Assembly: GCA_022703505.1 (NCBI GenBank)
Contig: JAKLDN010000005.1
Coordinates: forward strand, 62,001 to 126,000
Length of the DNA stretch: 64,000 bases
From: Spirochaetota bacterium
Lineage (GTDB): Bacteria > Spirochaetota > Spirochaetia > Treponematales > UBA12059
Direction of reading: 5' to 3'
Positions 1-8,565 of this stretch are shown piece after piece (the first letter of the stretch is position 1; every line of letters begins with the position of its first letter). The notes beneath the pieces were generated by a model. That model searched no databases and was not told the DNA's origin. It was given only the letters and a program-made list of their open reading frames with translations. Both the position numbers and the translations under genes were made by a program.

Positions 1-309
1 GGCCCGGAAGACCCGCTGGAACAGGTCCAGGCTCGACTCGGAATCCCCCACCTGCCGGGCGAACTCGGCGACCGTGATGCCGACGTGCCGGGGCGCCTCC
101 AGGATGCGGGAAAGACGGGCATCCAGGACGGCGGTGGTCTCCAGGACCAGACGCTCCACGACCCCGCCCATGGAAGCCCGGGAAGCCAGGACGTACAGCG
201 TCCAGGAGGCCGCGAAGCCCAGGAGCACGAGGGAGGCCAGGGGCAGGAGGATGGCCGTGCGGAGGCTGGAGCCCCGCCGGGGTCCGGGAATCTCGGGAGC
301 CGCTGCCAT
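1..309 (-). CDS. Membrane sensor-like protein, N-terminal part (cut by window start)
   Basis: The frame is open from an ATG at 309 to the window edge, giving 103 residues with no stop. After a short Pro/Arg-rich N-terminus there is one clear hydrophobic helix (about residues 17-40, rich in Leu/Ala/Val), followed by a hydrophilic, apparently helical segment that would lie outside the membrane. This is the usual beginning of a membrane-anchored sensor (histidine kinase, cyclase or chemoreceptor), but the domain that would decide is outside the window. There is no Shine-Dalgarno; a TATACT hexamer (316-321) ends 6 nt before the ATG, so the mRNA may be leaderless. Function unknown. Confidence 0.7.
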   Translation of the reverse strand, partial: MAAAPEIPGPRRGSSLRTAILLPLASLVLLGFAASWTLYVLASRASMGGVVERLVLETTAVLDARLSRILEAPRHVGITVAEFARQVGDSESSLDLFQRVFRA

Positions 310-315
310 GGCGTC

Positions 316-321
316 AGTATA
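316..321 (-). promoter_or_regulatory. -10-like TATACT, 6 nt before the ATG at 309
   Basis: The minus strand reads TATACT, then GACGCC, then ATG. A transcript starting about 7 nt after the -10 box would begin at the start codon itself. The best -35 candidate at 17 bp spacing (TTCCCC, 339-344) is weak. The same arrangement recurs at other genes in the window. Confidence 0.5.
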
Positions 322-497
322 TGCATATTCGAGAATTTGGGGAACCGGTTCGGAGAATCGCGGAGGAACGCGGAAGCGATTGTGACACCCGGCCGGTACT
401 CCGGGCGGCCGGCATCCTTACAGGCCCTTTACCCGTCCGGAAGGCTTTGGTAGCTTATACCCGTAGGCCCGGGGGAACCGTCGGGCCGGGGGCGAGC

Positions 498-701
498 GTG
501 AAGATCGTATTGAACCACAACCCGGAGGATATTCCCGGGGAATCCCTGACCATCCGCCAGATCCTGGATCTCAAGGGCTGGAGCTTTCCCCTGATCATCG
601 CCCGGGTGGACGGGACCCTGGTGGAGCGCAAAGACTGGGATTCCGTCGTGGTCCGGGACGGCTCGGTGGTGGACCTGCACCACTTGGTCAGCGGGGGCTA
701 G
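498..701 (+). CDS. thiS: ThiS-like sulfur carrier protein
   Basis: A 67-residue ubiquitin-fold sulfur carrier. It starts MKIVLN and ends in the diagnostic C-terminal Gly-Gly that is adenylated by ThiF-type enzymes and thiocarboxylated to donate sulfur for the thiamine thiazole ring. The inner segments (RVDGTLVERKDW, RDGSVVDLHHLVSGG) match the family. The start is a GTG at 498; the longer upstream frame has no family resemblance. No thiF, thiG or thiH lies nearby, so this is an orphan carrier that could also serve another sulfur-transfer pathway (MoaD or thiouridine type). Its stop codon TAG is the first part of a large hairpin (700-740). Confidence 0.85.
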   Translation: MKIVLNHNPEDIPGESLTIRQILDLKGWSFPLIIARVDGTLVERKDWDSVVVRDGSVVDLHHLVSGG

Positions 702-780
702 CGGGGTTCTGACAAGCTCCGAGCTTGTCAGAACCCCGCTATGCAATTTCTCGAAAAGCTCACGCTTTTCGAGAAATTGC
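700..780. terminator. Double-hairpin element between convergent thiS and the HEAT-repeat gene
   Basis: Hairpin A (700-740) is a near-perfect palindrome whose arms start AGCGGGGTTCTGACAAGCTC and include the thiS stop codon. Hairpin B (743-780) has perfect 17-bp arms beginning GCAATTTCTCGAAAAGC and a 4-nt loop. There is no T-tract. The element sits between convergent genes and probably ends transcription in both directions. The junction ATGCAATT..CTCGA and the outer AATTGCGACA recur, reverse-complemented, in the element at 22293-22428, which marks both as members of one repeat family. Confidence 0.7.
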
Positions 781-784
781 GACA

Positions 785-918
785 CCCGGGATCGGGTTGA
801 ATCTGAAGGATCTTTAATATCCCGTACCGAATCCTGTTCATCCGAACTTGATCCCGTCAATCCTGTCAAAAGTTTGATCCCAAGCCCCTGATTCTCCGTG
901 CTCTCCGTGAGCTCCGTG
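785..918. repeat. Short-tandem-repeat remnants behind the HEAT-repeat gene
   Basis: Three copies of CTCCGTG with a 9-bp period (894-900, 903-909, 912-918) lie behind the stop codon of the minus-strand HEAT-repeat gene. Before them (828-875) are degenerate copies of an AATCCTGTTCATCC / ATCCTGTCAA type repeat. No coding potential is visible here. The second family reappears at 28006-28125. Confidence 0.6.
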
Positions 919-955
919 GTTTATTCCAGAAATAGGATCCCTTCCAGACACATCG

Positions 956-2140
956 TCACCATTTCAGGTTCTGCAGGGCGTCCTTGGCGGCCTTCTTGAT
1001 GGAGTCCGGGTACTTGAGGTAGCCGATGTACAGAAGGTAATCGAAGGCCACCTTGTCCCCCAGGATGCCCAGGTTGCGGATCACCGCCATCACGGTCTGC
1101 TCGTCGAAGACCTTGCCCTGCTCGGTCTCGGTGTTGATCAGCTGGAGGTAGAGGGACAGGGTCTGGGCGGCTTCCGGGGTACCCATGGCGCCCAGGCAGG
1201 CCACGGCCTCCAGCAGGGAGCCCTTGGTCGCTTGGCTCCGGTTGAACAGGGACAGGACGTCGTAGAAGTGCCGGATCGCGGCGGGGGACGCCCTCTGCCA
1301 TTTCCGCTCGGTCAGCTCCCGCACGGCCTTGTACCGCATCTCCCGCACGGCCTCGGTCTCCACGGCGTTCCCGCTGGAGTAGCCGATCCCGGCGCTCAGG
1401 GCCGCCTCGGCCAGGGCCGCCCGCTGGTCCCCCGTGAAGCCCGGGTTGGAAAGCCCCGCGTCCAGGGCGGCCCGCTTCTCCAGGGCCGTGTTGCGCTCTA
1501 TGACCTGGACCAGGTAGCCGTGGTAATCCCCCTTGAGCCCCGCCAGGGCCGCGGAGGCCTTCTGGGTCACGTCGACCCGGTACCCCGCCACGAAGGCGGA
1601 GAACAGGACCGGGAAGGACGAACCGTCCCCCAGGCGGCCGAGGGCCTCGATACACGCCTCCAGGGTCGGGTAGTCCGGCTGGGAGCCGGACCGGAACAGG
1701 GTCGTCTGGGCTCCCAGGTAGGCGTTGAGCCGTTCGATGAGCCTCGGGTTGTCCTGGGCCGTCTCCCCCAAGGCCAGGAGGATGGGAACCCGGACGCTGT
1801 TTTCCCGGAAGGTCTGGAAGAGGTCCCACAGGGATTCCGCGGCGGGCACGTACTTGTATTTCCGGATCATCTCGGCGGAGACGATGGCGATGTCCCGCAT
1901 GACCAGGTCGGATTCCAGGAGGGAGGCGTTCCCCAGGACGAATTTCACCGCCGTCTCGTACAAGGGCCCCATGTCCACGCCCTCGTAGCCCGCGGCCTCC
2001 CGGAGGAGCTCCAGCTTGGTTCCGAGGCTGGAGCGCACGAAGTTCCTCTGGAAGGTCTCGATGATGGCCTTGGTGTCCTGGGCGAGGGCCGAGCCCCCGG
2101 AGACGAGCAGGATCAGGACCGCGGCGAGAATTCGCACCAT
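956..2140 (-). CDS. Secreted HEAT-repeat-like protein
   Basis: A 394-residue protein with a Sec signal peptide (MVRILAAVLILLVSGGSALA, cleavage after ALA) followed by an almost entirely alpha-helical body. Helical pairs repeat (RDIAIVSAEMIRKYK, RVPILLALGETAQDN, LEACIEALGRLGDGS, LLEAVACLGAMGTPEAA, AVIRNLGILGDKVAF), the pattern of HEAT/armadillo scaffolds. HEAT proteins bind other proteins; no catalytic motif is present. The start is the ATG at 2140, behind AAGGAG and directly before the signal peptide. It lies downstream of the PilZ gene on the same strand with a 128-bp gap, probably in one transcript, so a role with that protein at the envelope is plausible but inferred. Confidence 0.8.
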   Translation of the reverse strand: MVRILAAVLILLVSGGSALAQDTKAIIETFQRNFVRSSLGTKLELLREAAGYEGVDMGPLYETAVKFVLGNASLLESDLVMRDIAIVSAEMIRKYKYVPAAESLWDLFQTFRENSVRVPILLALGETAQDNPRLIERLNAYLGAQTTLFRSGSQPDYPTLEACIEALGRLGDGSSFPVLFSAFVAGYRVDVTQKASAALAGLKGDYHGYLVQVIERNTALEKRAALDAGLSNPGFTGDQRAALAEAALSAGIGYSSGNAVETEAVREMRYKAVRELTERKWQRASPAAIRHFYDVLSLFNRSQATKGSLLEAVACLGAMGTPEAAQTLSLYLQLINTETEQGKVFDEQTVMAVIRNLGILGDKVAFDYLLYIGYLKYPDSIKKAAKDALQNLKW

Positions 2141-2142
2141 GA

Positions 2143-4185
<2,043 letters not shown>

Positions 4186-4244
4186 ACGGCCGGGCCGCCT
4201 CCGGGAACTATGCAGGTCCGGGGTTTGACGTTATTCTTTTCCCC

Positions 4245-4619
4245 ATGAGACCCTCCGACCGGCTCCTTTCCGACCTGGACGACTGGGCGGGCCGCACCGC
4301 CCGGGACCCCGAGGCGCGGCGCTTCGAGTCCCTCAAGGCCCTCCTGGGCCGCTCCCTCCGGGGCATCCCCGGGGACCTCCTGGCCGGCATCGCGGAGCGC
4401 TGGTCCGCCCTGACCCGGGGTCCCGGTGGCGCCGCCCGCGCCCGGGCCTGGCTGGACGCCGTTTGCCTCCTGGCCCTGATGGACTACCAGGACGATCCGC
4501 CCCTGGAGCGGGAGGACTGGGAGGAGATCCGGGAACTCTTCTCCGCCGAGGGGGAGACCCTGGACATGGACCTTCTGAGCTACGTCCTGGAGCGGGTCCT
4601 GGACCACGGGGGCTTCTAA
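4245..4619 (+). CDS. Small conserved-looking acidic protein, unknown function
   Basis: A 124-residue soluble protein, predicted mostly helical, with no signal peptide or membrane helix. I do not recognise the family. The C-terminal half is strongly acidic (LEREDWEEIRELFSAEGE). It is separated from the methyltransferase gene behind it by a single base, so the two are almost certainly translated together and may work together. The start is preceded by TTCCCC rather than a Shine-Dalgarno, with a TATTCT hexamer (4232-4237) 7 nt ahead, consistent with a leaderless mRNA. The codon pattern is the same as its neighbours, which supports it being a real gene. Confidence 0.65.
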   Translation: MRPSDRLLSDLDDWAGRTARDPEARRFESLKALLGRSLRGIPGDLLAGIAERWSALTRGPGGAARARAWLDAVCLLALMDYQDDPPLEREDWEEIRELFSAEGETLDMDLLSYVLERVLDHGGF

Positions 4620-4620
4620 C

Positions 4621-5385
4621 GTGGCGGACCGGGGGACGGAGTGGTTTGAGGACGAGGAGTTCTGGGACGTCTTCGCCCCCCTCATGTTCGACGAGAACCG
4701 CTGGGCCGAGGTCCCCGGGGTCGTGGACGCGATCGAGCGTCTGACGGGCGCCTCCCCGCCGGGCGCGGTCCTGGACGCCTGCTGCGGCCCCGGGCGGCAC
4801 AGCCTGGAGTTCGCGGGCCGGGGCTACCGGGTCACCGGGGTGGACCTCATGGACTCCTACCTGGAGGCCGCCCGGGAGAGCGCCCGGGACGAGGGCCTGG
4901 ACATCGAGTTCCTTAGGGCGGACCTGCGGGAGTTCCGGCGGCCCGGGGCCTTCGACCTCGCCGTGAACCTCTTCAACTCCTTCGGCTACTTCGCGGACCC
5001 CGCCCAGGACCTGGGGATGCTCCGCAATATCCGGGAGTCCCTGAAGCCCGGGGGCCGCTTCGTCCTGGAGATGCTGGGCAAGGAGACCGCGGTCCGGGAC
5101 TTCACCGAGGGCGAGTGGTTCGAGCGGAACGGCTGGACCGTGCTGACCGAATACTCCGCGGTCGGGGCCTGGGAGGGGATGCGGAACCGCTGGATCCTGA
5201 TCCGGGGGGCCGAGCGGATCGAGCGGACCTTCGTCCAGCGGCTCTATTCCGGCACCGAGATGGCGGCCCTCCTGGCCCGGGCGGGGTTCGGGGAGGTCCG
5301 GATCCTCGGCTCCCTGGACGGCGCGCCCTACGACCGCAAGGCGGAGAGCCTCGTGGCCCTTGCGTTCCCGGAGGGCTCCGGGTAG
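4621..5385 (+). CDS. Class I SAM-dependent methyltransferase
   Basis: A 254-residue cytosolic methyltransferase with a Rossmann fold. Motif I is VLDACCGPGRHS (about residues 50-61). The acidic residue ending strand 2 (GVDLMDSYLEAA) binds the SAM ribose, and the motif IV region FDLAVNLFNSFGYF and the post-motif LKPGGRFVLEM are typical. These features place it with small-molecule methyltransferases of the Methyltransf_11/25 type; the substrate cannot be read from sequence. The GTG start at 4621 lies one base after the stop of the 124-residue gene, so translation is probably coupled. The N-terminal EWFEDEEFWDVFAPLMF segment resembles a substrate lid found in this subgroup. Confidence 0.85.
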   Translation: MADRGTEWFEDEEFWDVFAPLMFDENRWAEVPGVVDAIERLTGASPPGAVLDACCGPGRHSLEFAGRGYRVTGVDLMDSYLEAARESARDEGLDIEFLRADLREFRRPGAFDLAVNLFNSFGYFADPAQDLGMLRNIRESLKPGGRFVLEMLGKETAVRDFTEGEWFERNGWTVLTEYSAVGAWEGMRNRWILIRGAERIERTFVQRLYSGTEMAALLARAGFGEVRILGSLDGAPYDRKAESLVALAFPEGSG

Positions 5386-5522
5386 AATCCGGTCCTCGAG
5401 CCATGCCGAAGCCTTGAGTGGCCACCCAGGCTCCGAACCGCCTCCCGGACGGCCCCTCCGGCCTCCGCGGGCGGATCCCCGAATCGCCGCGCCCTCCCGG
5501 AGCGCGGCCGCGGAGCGTCGGC

Positions 5523-7139
5523 ATGCCCCTACCCCTCCTGCTCGTCGCCCTGTACCTCCTCGCGGTGGGCCTTGTCGGCTCGGCCGCCGCCCGCGGGACC
5601 TGCCGCGGCACCGACCCCGGCGCCCGCCGGGACTACGTGCTGGGCGGTGCGCGCTCCGGCCCCCTCCTCCTGTTCGCCACCCTGGCGGCCACGAACTTCT
5701 CCGCCTTCACCGTGTTCGGCCTGTCCGGCGCGGGGTACAGGATCGGCTGGGCGTATTATCCCGCCATCGGGTTCGGCACGGGGCTCATGGCCGCGGCCTT
5801 CCTGTTCCTCGGCATTCCCCTGCGCCGGCTCTCCGCGCGGAGGGGATACCTGACCCCGGCAGACTTCCTGCGGGACCGCTACGGGAGCCCCGCCCTGGCC
5901 AAAGCGTTCTCCCTCTGCCTGGCCGCGGTCACCGTTCCCTACCTGGCGGCCCAGGCCGTGGCGGGAGGCCGGATGATCTCGATCCTGACGGGGATCCCCT
6001 ATCCGGCGGCCTCCCTCCTGCTCGTCGCCGTGACGGCCTTGTATACCTGCCGCGGGGGATTCCGGGCGGTCGCGGCCACGGACGCCCTCCAGCTGGCGGT
6101 CCTGGCCGCGGGAGCGGCCGCGGCGTTCGCGGCCGTCCTCGGGATGGCGGACGGGTCCGCGGCGGCCCGGCTCCTCGCGTCCTCGCCGGCCCACCTCTCC
6201 CGGGACGGCGCCGGCGCCGGGGTCGGACTGGATCGCCTGCTCGGGCTGTGGCTGTTGTGGTTCCTGGCGGATCCCCTCTTTCCCCAGATGTTCCAGAGGT
6301 TCTACGCGGCCCGGGACGACGAGAGCCTCCATCGGGCCGCGATCCTCTACCCCCTCATCTGCGGGATCCTGTTCTTCCTGACCGTCGGCGTCGGCGTCGC
6401 CGGGGCGGCCCTCCTGCCGGGGTTGCCGCCGGCGGAATCCGAGCAGGTCTTCCCCCGGCTGGCGGCGATCCGCGCGGAGCCCCTGGCGGGCGCCCTCTTC
6501 GCCCTGGCCGCGGTCTCCGCCCTCATGTCGACCCTGGACTCCCAGCTACTGTCCCTGTCCTCGATGATCGTCCAGGACTTCGCGCCCTCGGGGGCCCGAT
6601 CCCGCCGGACCGACGCCGCCCTCGTCGCGGCCCTCGCCCTGCTGGCCTGGATCGCGTCCCTCTCCCCGCCGGACCTCATACTCGATGCCCTGACCGGGAT
6701 CGCTTTCCCGGCCTACGCCGTCCTCGCGCCCCCGGTGTGGGCGGGGGTGTACGGGCGCCGCGCGAACGCCCGGGGGGCGGCCGCCGCCCTGGCCCTCGGC
6801 CTTGCCCTGGTCGTCCTGGAGTCGGCCGGACGCCTGACCTTCGGCCCGGTTCCGCCCGCGGCCGTGAACCTGGCCGCCCAGGCCCTGGTCCTGGCCGCCT
6901 TCGGCCGGGCGGACGGCCGGAGGGAGCCGCCCGCCCCCCGTACGGGCATCCTCCCCCGGTTCCGCCCCGGATGGCTCGCCGCGCTGGCCGCGACGGCCGC
7001 CCTGGGGACCGTCGCCTGGGAGTACGGGGTCCCGCCGGTCCTGGTCGGAGGCGTCCCCCGTTGGGTCTGGCTGTCCGCGGCCTCCTGCGGGCTCCTCGCC
7101 CTCCTCATCGCGTGCTGGAAACCCGAGCCCCCGGCCTAG
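5523..7139 (+). CDS. Sodium:solute symporter (SSS family)
   Basis: A 538-residue permease with about 13 transmembrane helices, the size and layout of the SSS (SLC5) family that couples Na+ entry to uptake of sugars, proline, pantothenate or carboxylates. Recognisable family stretches include RDYVLGGARSGPLLLFATLAA near the N-terminus, LTPADFLRDRYGSP after helix 2 and SALMSTLDSQLLSLSSMI, where the STLDSQL pattern carries Na2-site residues. I chose the ATG at 5523 because the first membrane helix starts right there and a GGAG precedes it; the longer frame from a GTG at 5418 adds an implausible Pro/Arg-rich tail. The substrate is not determinable. It stands alone on the plus strand. Confidence 0.85.
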   Translation: MPLPLLLVALYLLAVGLVGSAAARGTCRGTDPGARRDYVLGGARSGPLLLFATLAATNFSAFTVFGLSGAGYRIGWAYYPAIGFGTGLMAAAFLFLGIPLRRLSARRGYLTPADFLRDRYGSPALAKAFSLCLAAVTVPYLAAQAVAGGRMISILTGIPYPAASLLLVAVTALYTCRGGFRAVAATDALQLAVLAAGAAAAFAAVLGMADGSAAARLLASSPAHLSRDGAGAGVGLDRLLGLWLLWFLADPLFPQMFQRFYAARDDESLHRAAILYPLICGILFFLTVGVGVAGAALLPGLPPAESEQVFPRLAAIRAEPLAGALFALAAVSALMSTLDSQLLSLSSMIVQDFAPSGARSRRTDAALVAALALLAWIASLSPPDLILDALTGIAFPAYAVLAPPVWAGVYGRRANARGAAAALALGLALVVLESAGRLTFGPVPPAAVNLAAQALVLAAFGRADGRREPPAPRTGILPRFRPGWLAALAATAALGTVAWEYGVPPVLVGGVPRWVWLSAASCGLLALLIACWKPEPPA

Positions 7140-7196
7140 GCCGCGTCCCGAGTCCTGAGTCCACATTCACCCGACCACAGGCCACCGTTTCCCGAT

Positions 7197-7225
7197 TTGC
7201 TTTCCCTAATTTCAGCCGATATACT
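7197..7225 (+). promoter_or_regulatory. Sigma-70-type promoter of the LysM gene
   Basis: TTGCTT (7197-7202), a 17-bp spacer and TATACT (7220-7225) form a good vegetative promoter inside a locally AT-rich patch. Transcription would start near 7232, leaving a leader of about 70 nt before the LysM ATG at 7302. Confidence 0.7.
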
Positions 7226-7301
7226 TAGATAATTAACGAATGGCTCGCGCGTCGGCCGGCCCCCGCCGGCACGCGCACGCTGCGGGCCGATGGAAGGCAC
7301 C

Positions 7302-8531
7302 ATGTCGGATAGGAACATCGGTATAAAGCTGGCCAACGGCCAATTCTACCCCATCCTGGAGGACGGGAAGCCCGCCCGCAAGCGCCTGGTCGTGACCACC
7401 GTGAAGGACGACCAGCCGAGCGTGCAGATCGACATGTACCGCGGCTCCGGCGAGACCGCGGCGTCGGCGGCGTACATCGGCAGCCTGGTCATCGAGAACA
7501 TCCCTCCCCGCCCCAAGGGCGAGCCGGACATCCGCCTGGAGCTCTCCCTGGACGAGGGGGGGGAACTGCTCGCCTCCGCCCGGGAGGAAGCCTCCGGCGA
7601 GAGCCAGAGCCTCCGGGTCTCCCTGCAGGCCCTCTCGGAGGAGGAGAAGTACGAGATCCCGGACTTCGAGTTCGAGGAGGAGTCCCGGGAGGCCGCCACG
7701 ACGGACACGCTGCCGGACCTGGAGTCCGCGGAGTTCGAGGTCCCGGAGATGGCCGGTCCGGAATCCCCGGAGGCCGTCCCGAAAGCGCCCGATCTCGAGG
7801 ACGCCGGCCCGGCCGAGGACCTCCTGTCCGAGGAGGGCCCGGAGCCCGCCCCGGAAGGCGGGGAATCCTATATCGGACAGTCCGAGGAATCCTTCACCCT
7901 GGAGGAGGAAGCCGAGGAGGCGTCCTTCGGGGAGCCCTTCCCCGAGGATGCTTCCTTCGAGGAGCCCTCCTTCGAGGAGTCCCCCGGAGGGCCCGGGACG
8001 GTCGCCAATCCCTTCGAGGACGAGGAACCCGCTCCGAAGCCCGCACCCGAACCGAAGCCCAAGAAGGAGCGGGGATCCGGTCGGGCGCTCTGGATCATCC
8101 TGATCGTCCTGGCGGCCCTGGCCCTGGCCCTAGGCCTCGGACTGATCATCTACCGGTGCGTCACGGCCCCGAAGCCGGCCGCGGCCTCACAGCCCGCCGC
8201 TCCCGCGGCCCAGCCGGCACCGCAACCGGCACCGGCCCCCGCGGTCCAGCCCGCGCCGGCCCCCGCGGCCCAGCCGGCCGCCCCCGCCCCGGCGGAGCCC
8301 CCCAAGGCCCTGCCCGCGGGCATGGCCGCCTACGTGCGCCCCGAGGTGGCCGCGCGGCCGGGCATGAAACCCGGCGTGAACTACAAGATCCGATGGGGGG
8401 ACACCCTCTGGGACCTCTCCTACGTCTTCTACCGGGATCCCTGGCTGTATCCGCGCATCGCCCGGGCCAACAAGATCCGCAACCCGAACCTGATCATCTC
8501 CGGCCGCACGATCTGGATCCCCCCCCGGTAA
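7302..8531 (+). CDS. DnaK-substrate-domain / transmembrane / LysM protein
   Basis: A 409-residue protein with an unusual order of parts. Residues about 5-105 resemble the beta-sandwich substrate-binding domain of Hsp70 (ILEDGKPARKR, TVKDDQPSVQIDMYRG, IENIPPRPKGEPDIRLEL, LLASAREEASGE, each alignable with DnaK), without any ATPase domain. Then come a long acidic Glu/Pro linker (to about 255), one transmembrane helix (about 262-285), a Pro/Ala linker and a C-terminal LysM-like domain (last 50 residues, YKIRWGDTLWDLSYVFYRDP...NLIISGRTIWIPP) that would bind peptidoglycan outside. The ATG at 7302 is preferred over 7290 because GGAAGG lies just before it. A lytic transglycosylase gene follows 34 bp downstream. 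It may link cytoplasmic clients to the wall, which is inference. Confidence 0.85.
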   Translation: MSDRNIGIKLANGQFYPILEDGKPARKRLVVTTVKDDQPSVQIDMYRGSGETAASAAYIGSLVIENIPPRPKGEPDIRLELSLDEGGELLASAREEASGESQSLRVSLQALSEEEKYEIPDFEFEEESREAATTDTLPDLESAEFEVPEMAGPESPEAVPKAPDLEDAGPAEDLLSEEGPEPAPEGGESYIGQSEESFTLEEEAEEASFGEPFPEDASFEEPSFEESPGGPGTVANPFEDEEPAPKPAPEPKPKKERGSGRALWIILIVLAALALALGLGLIIYRCVTAPKPAAASQPAAPAAQPAPQPAPAPAVQPAPAPAAQPAAPAPAEPPKALPAGMAAYVRPEVAARPGMKPGVNYKIRWGDTLWDLSYVFYRDPWLYPRIARANKIRNPNLIISGRTIWIPPR

Positions 8532-8565
8532 GGGAGGGCAGGCCGCCGGAGGACGAGGAGCCCGT

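Noticed and set aside
310-497. TPP riboswitch ahead of thiS
   Set aside because: No conserved CUGAGA core or matching stems found in the leader.
4225-4247. TTGACG as a -35 box for the 124-residue gene
   Set aside because: At the proper distance downstream no -10 box exists; it would lie inside the coding region. The TATTCT 7 nt before the ATG is a better candidate.
5418-5522. N-terminal extension of the sodium symporter from a GTG at 5418
   Set aside because: Pro/Arg-rich residues without family resemblance; the first membrane helix starts at the ATG at 5523, which has a GGAG upstream.
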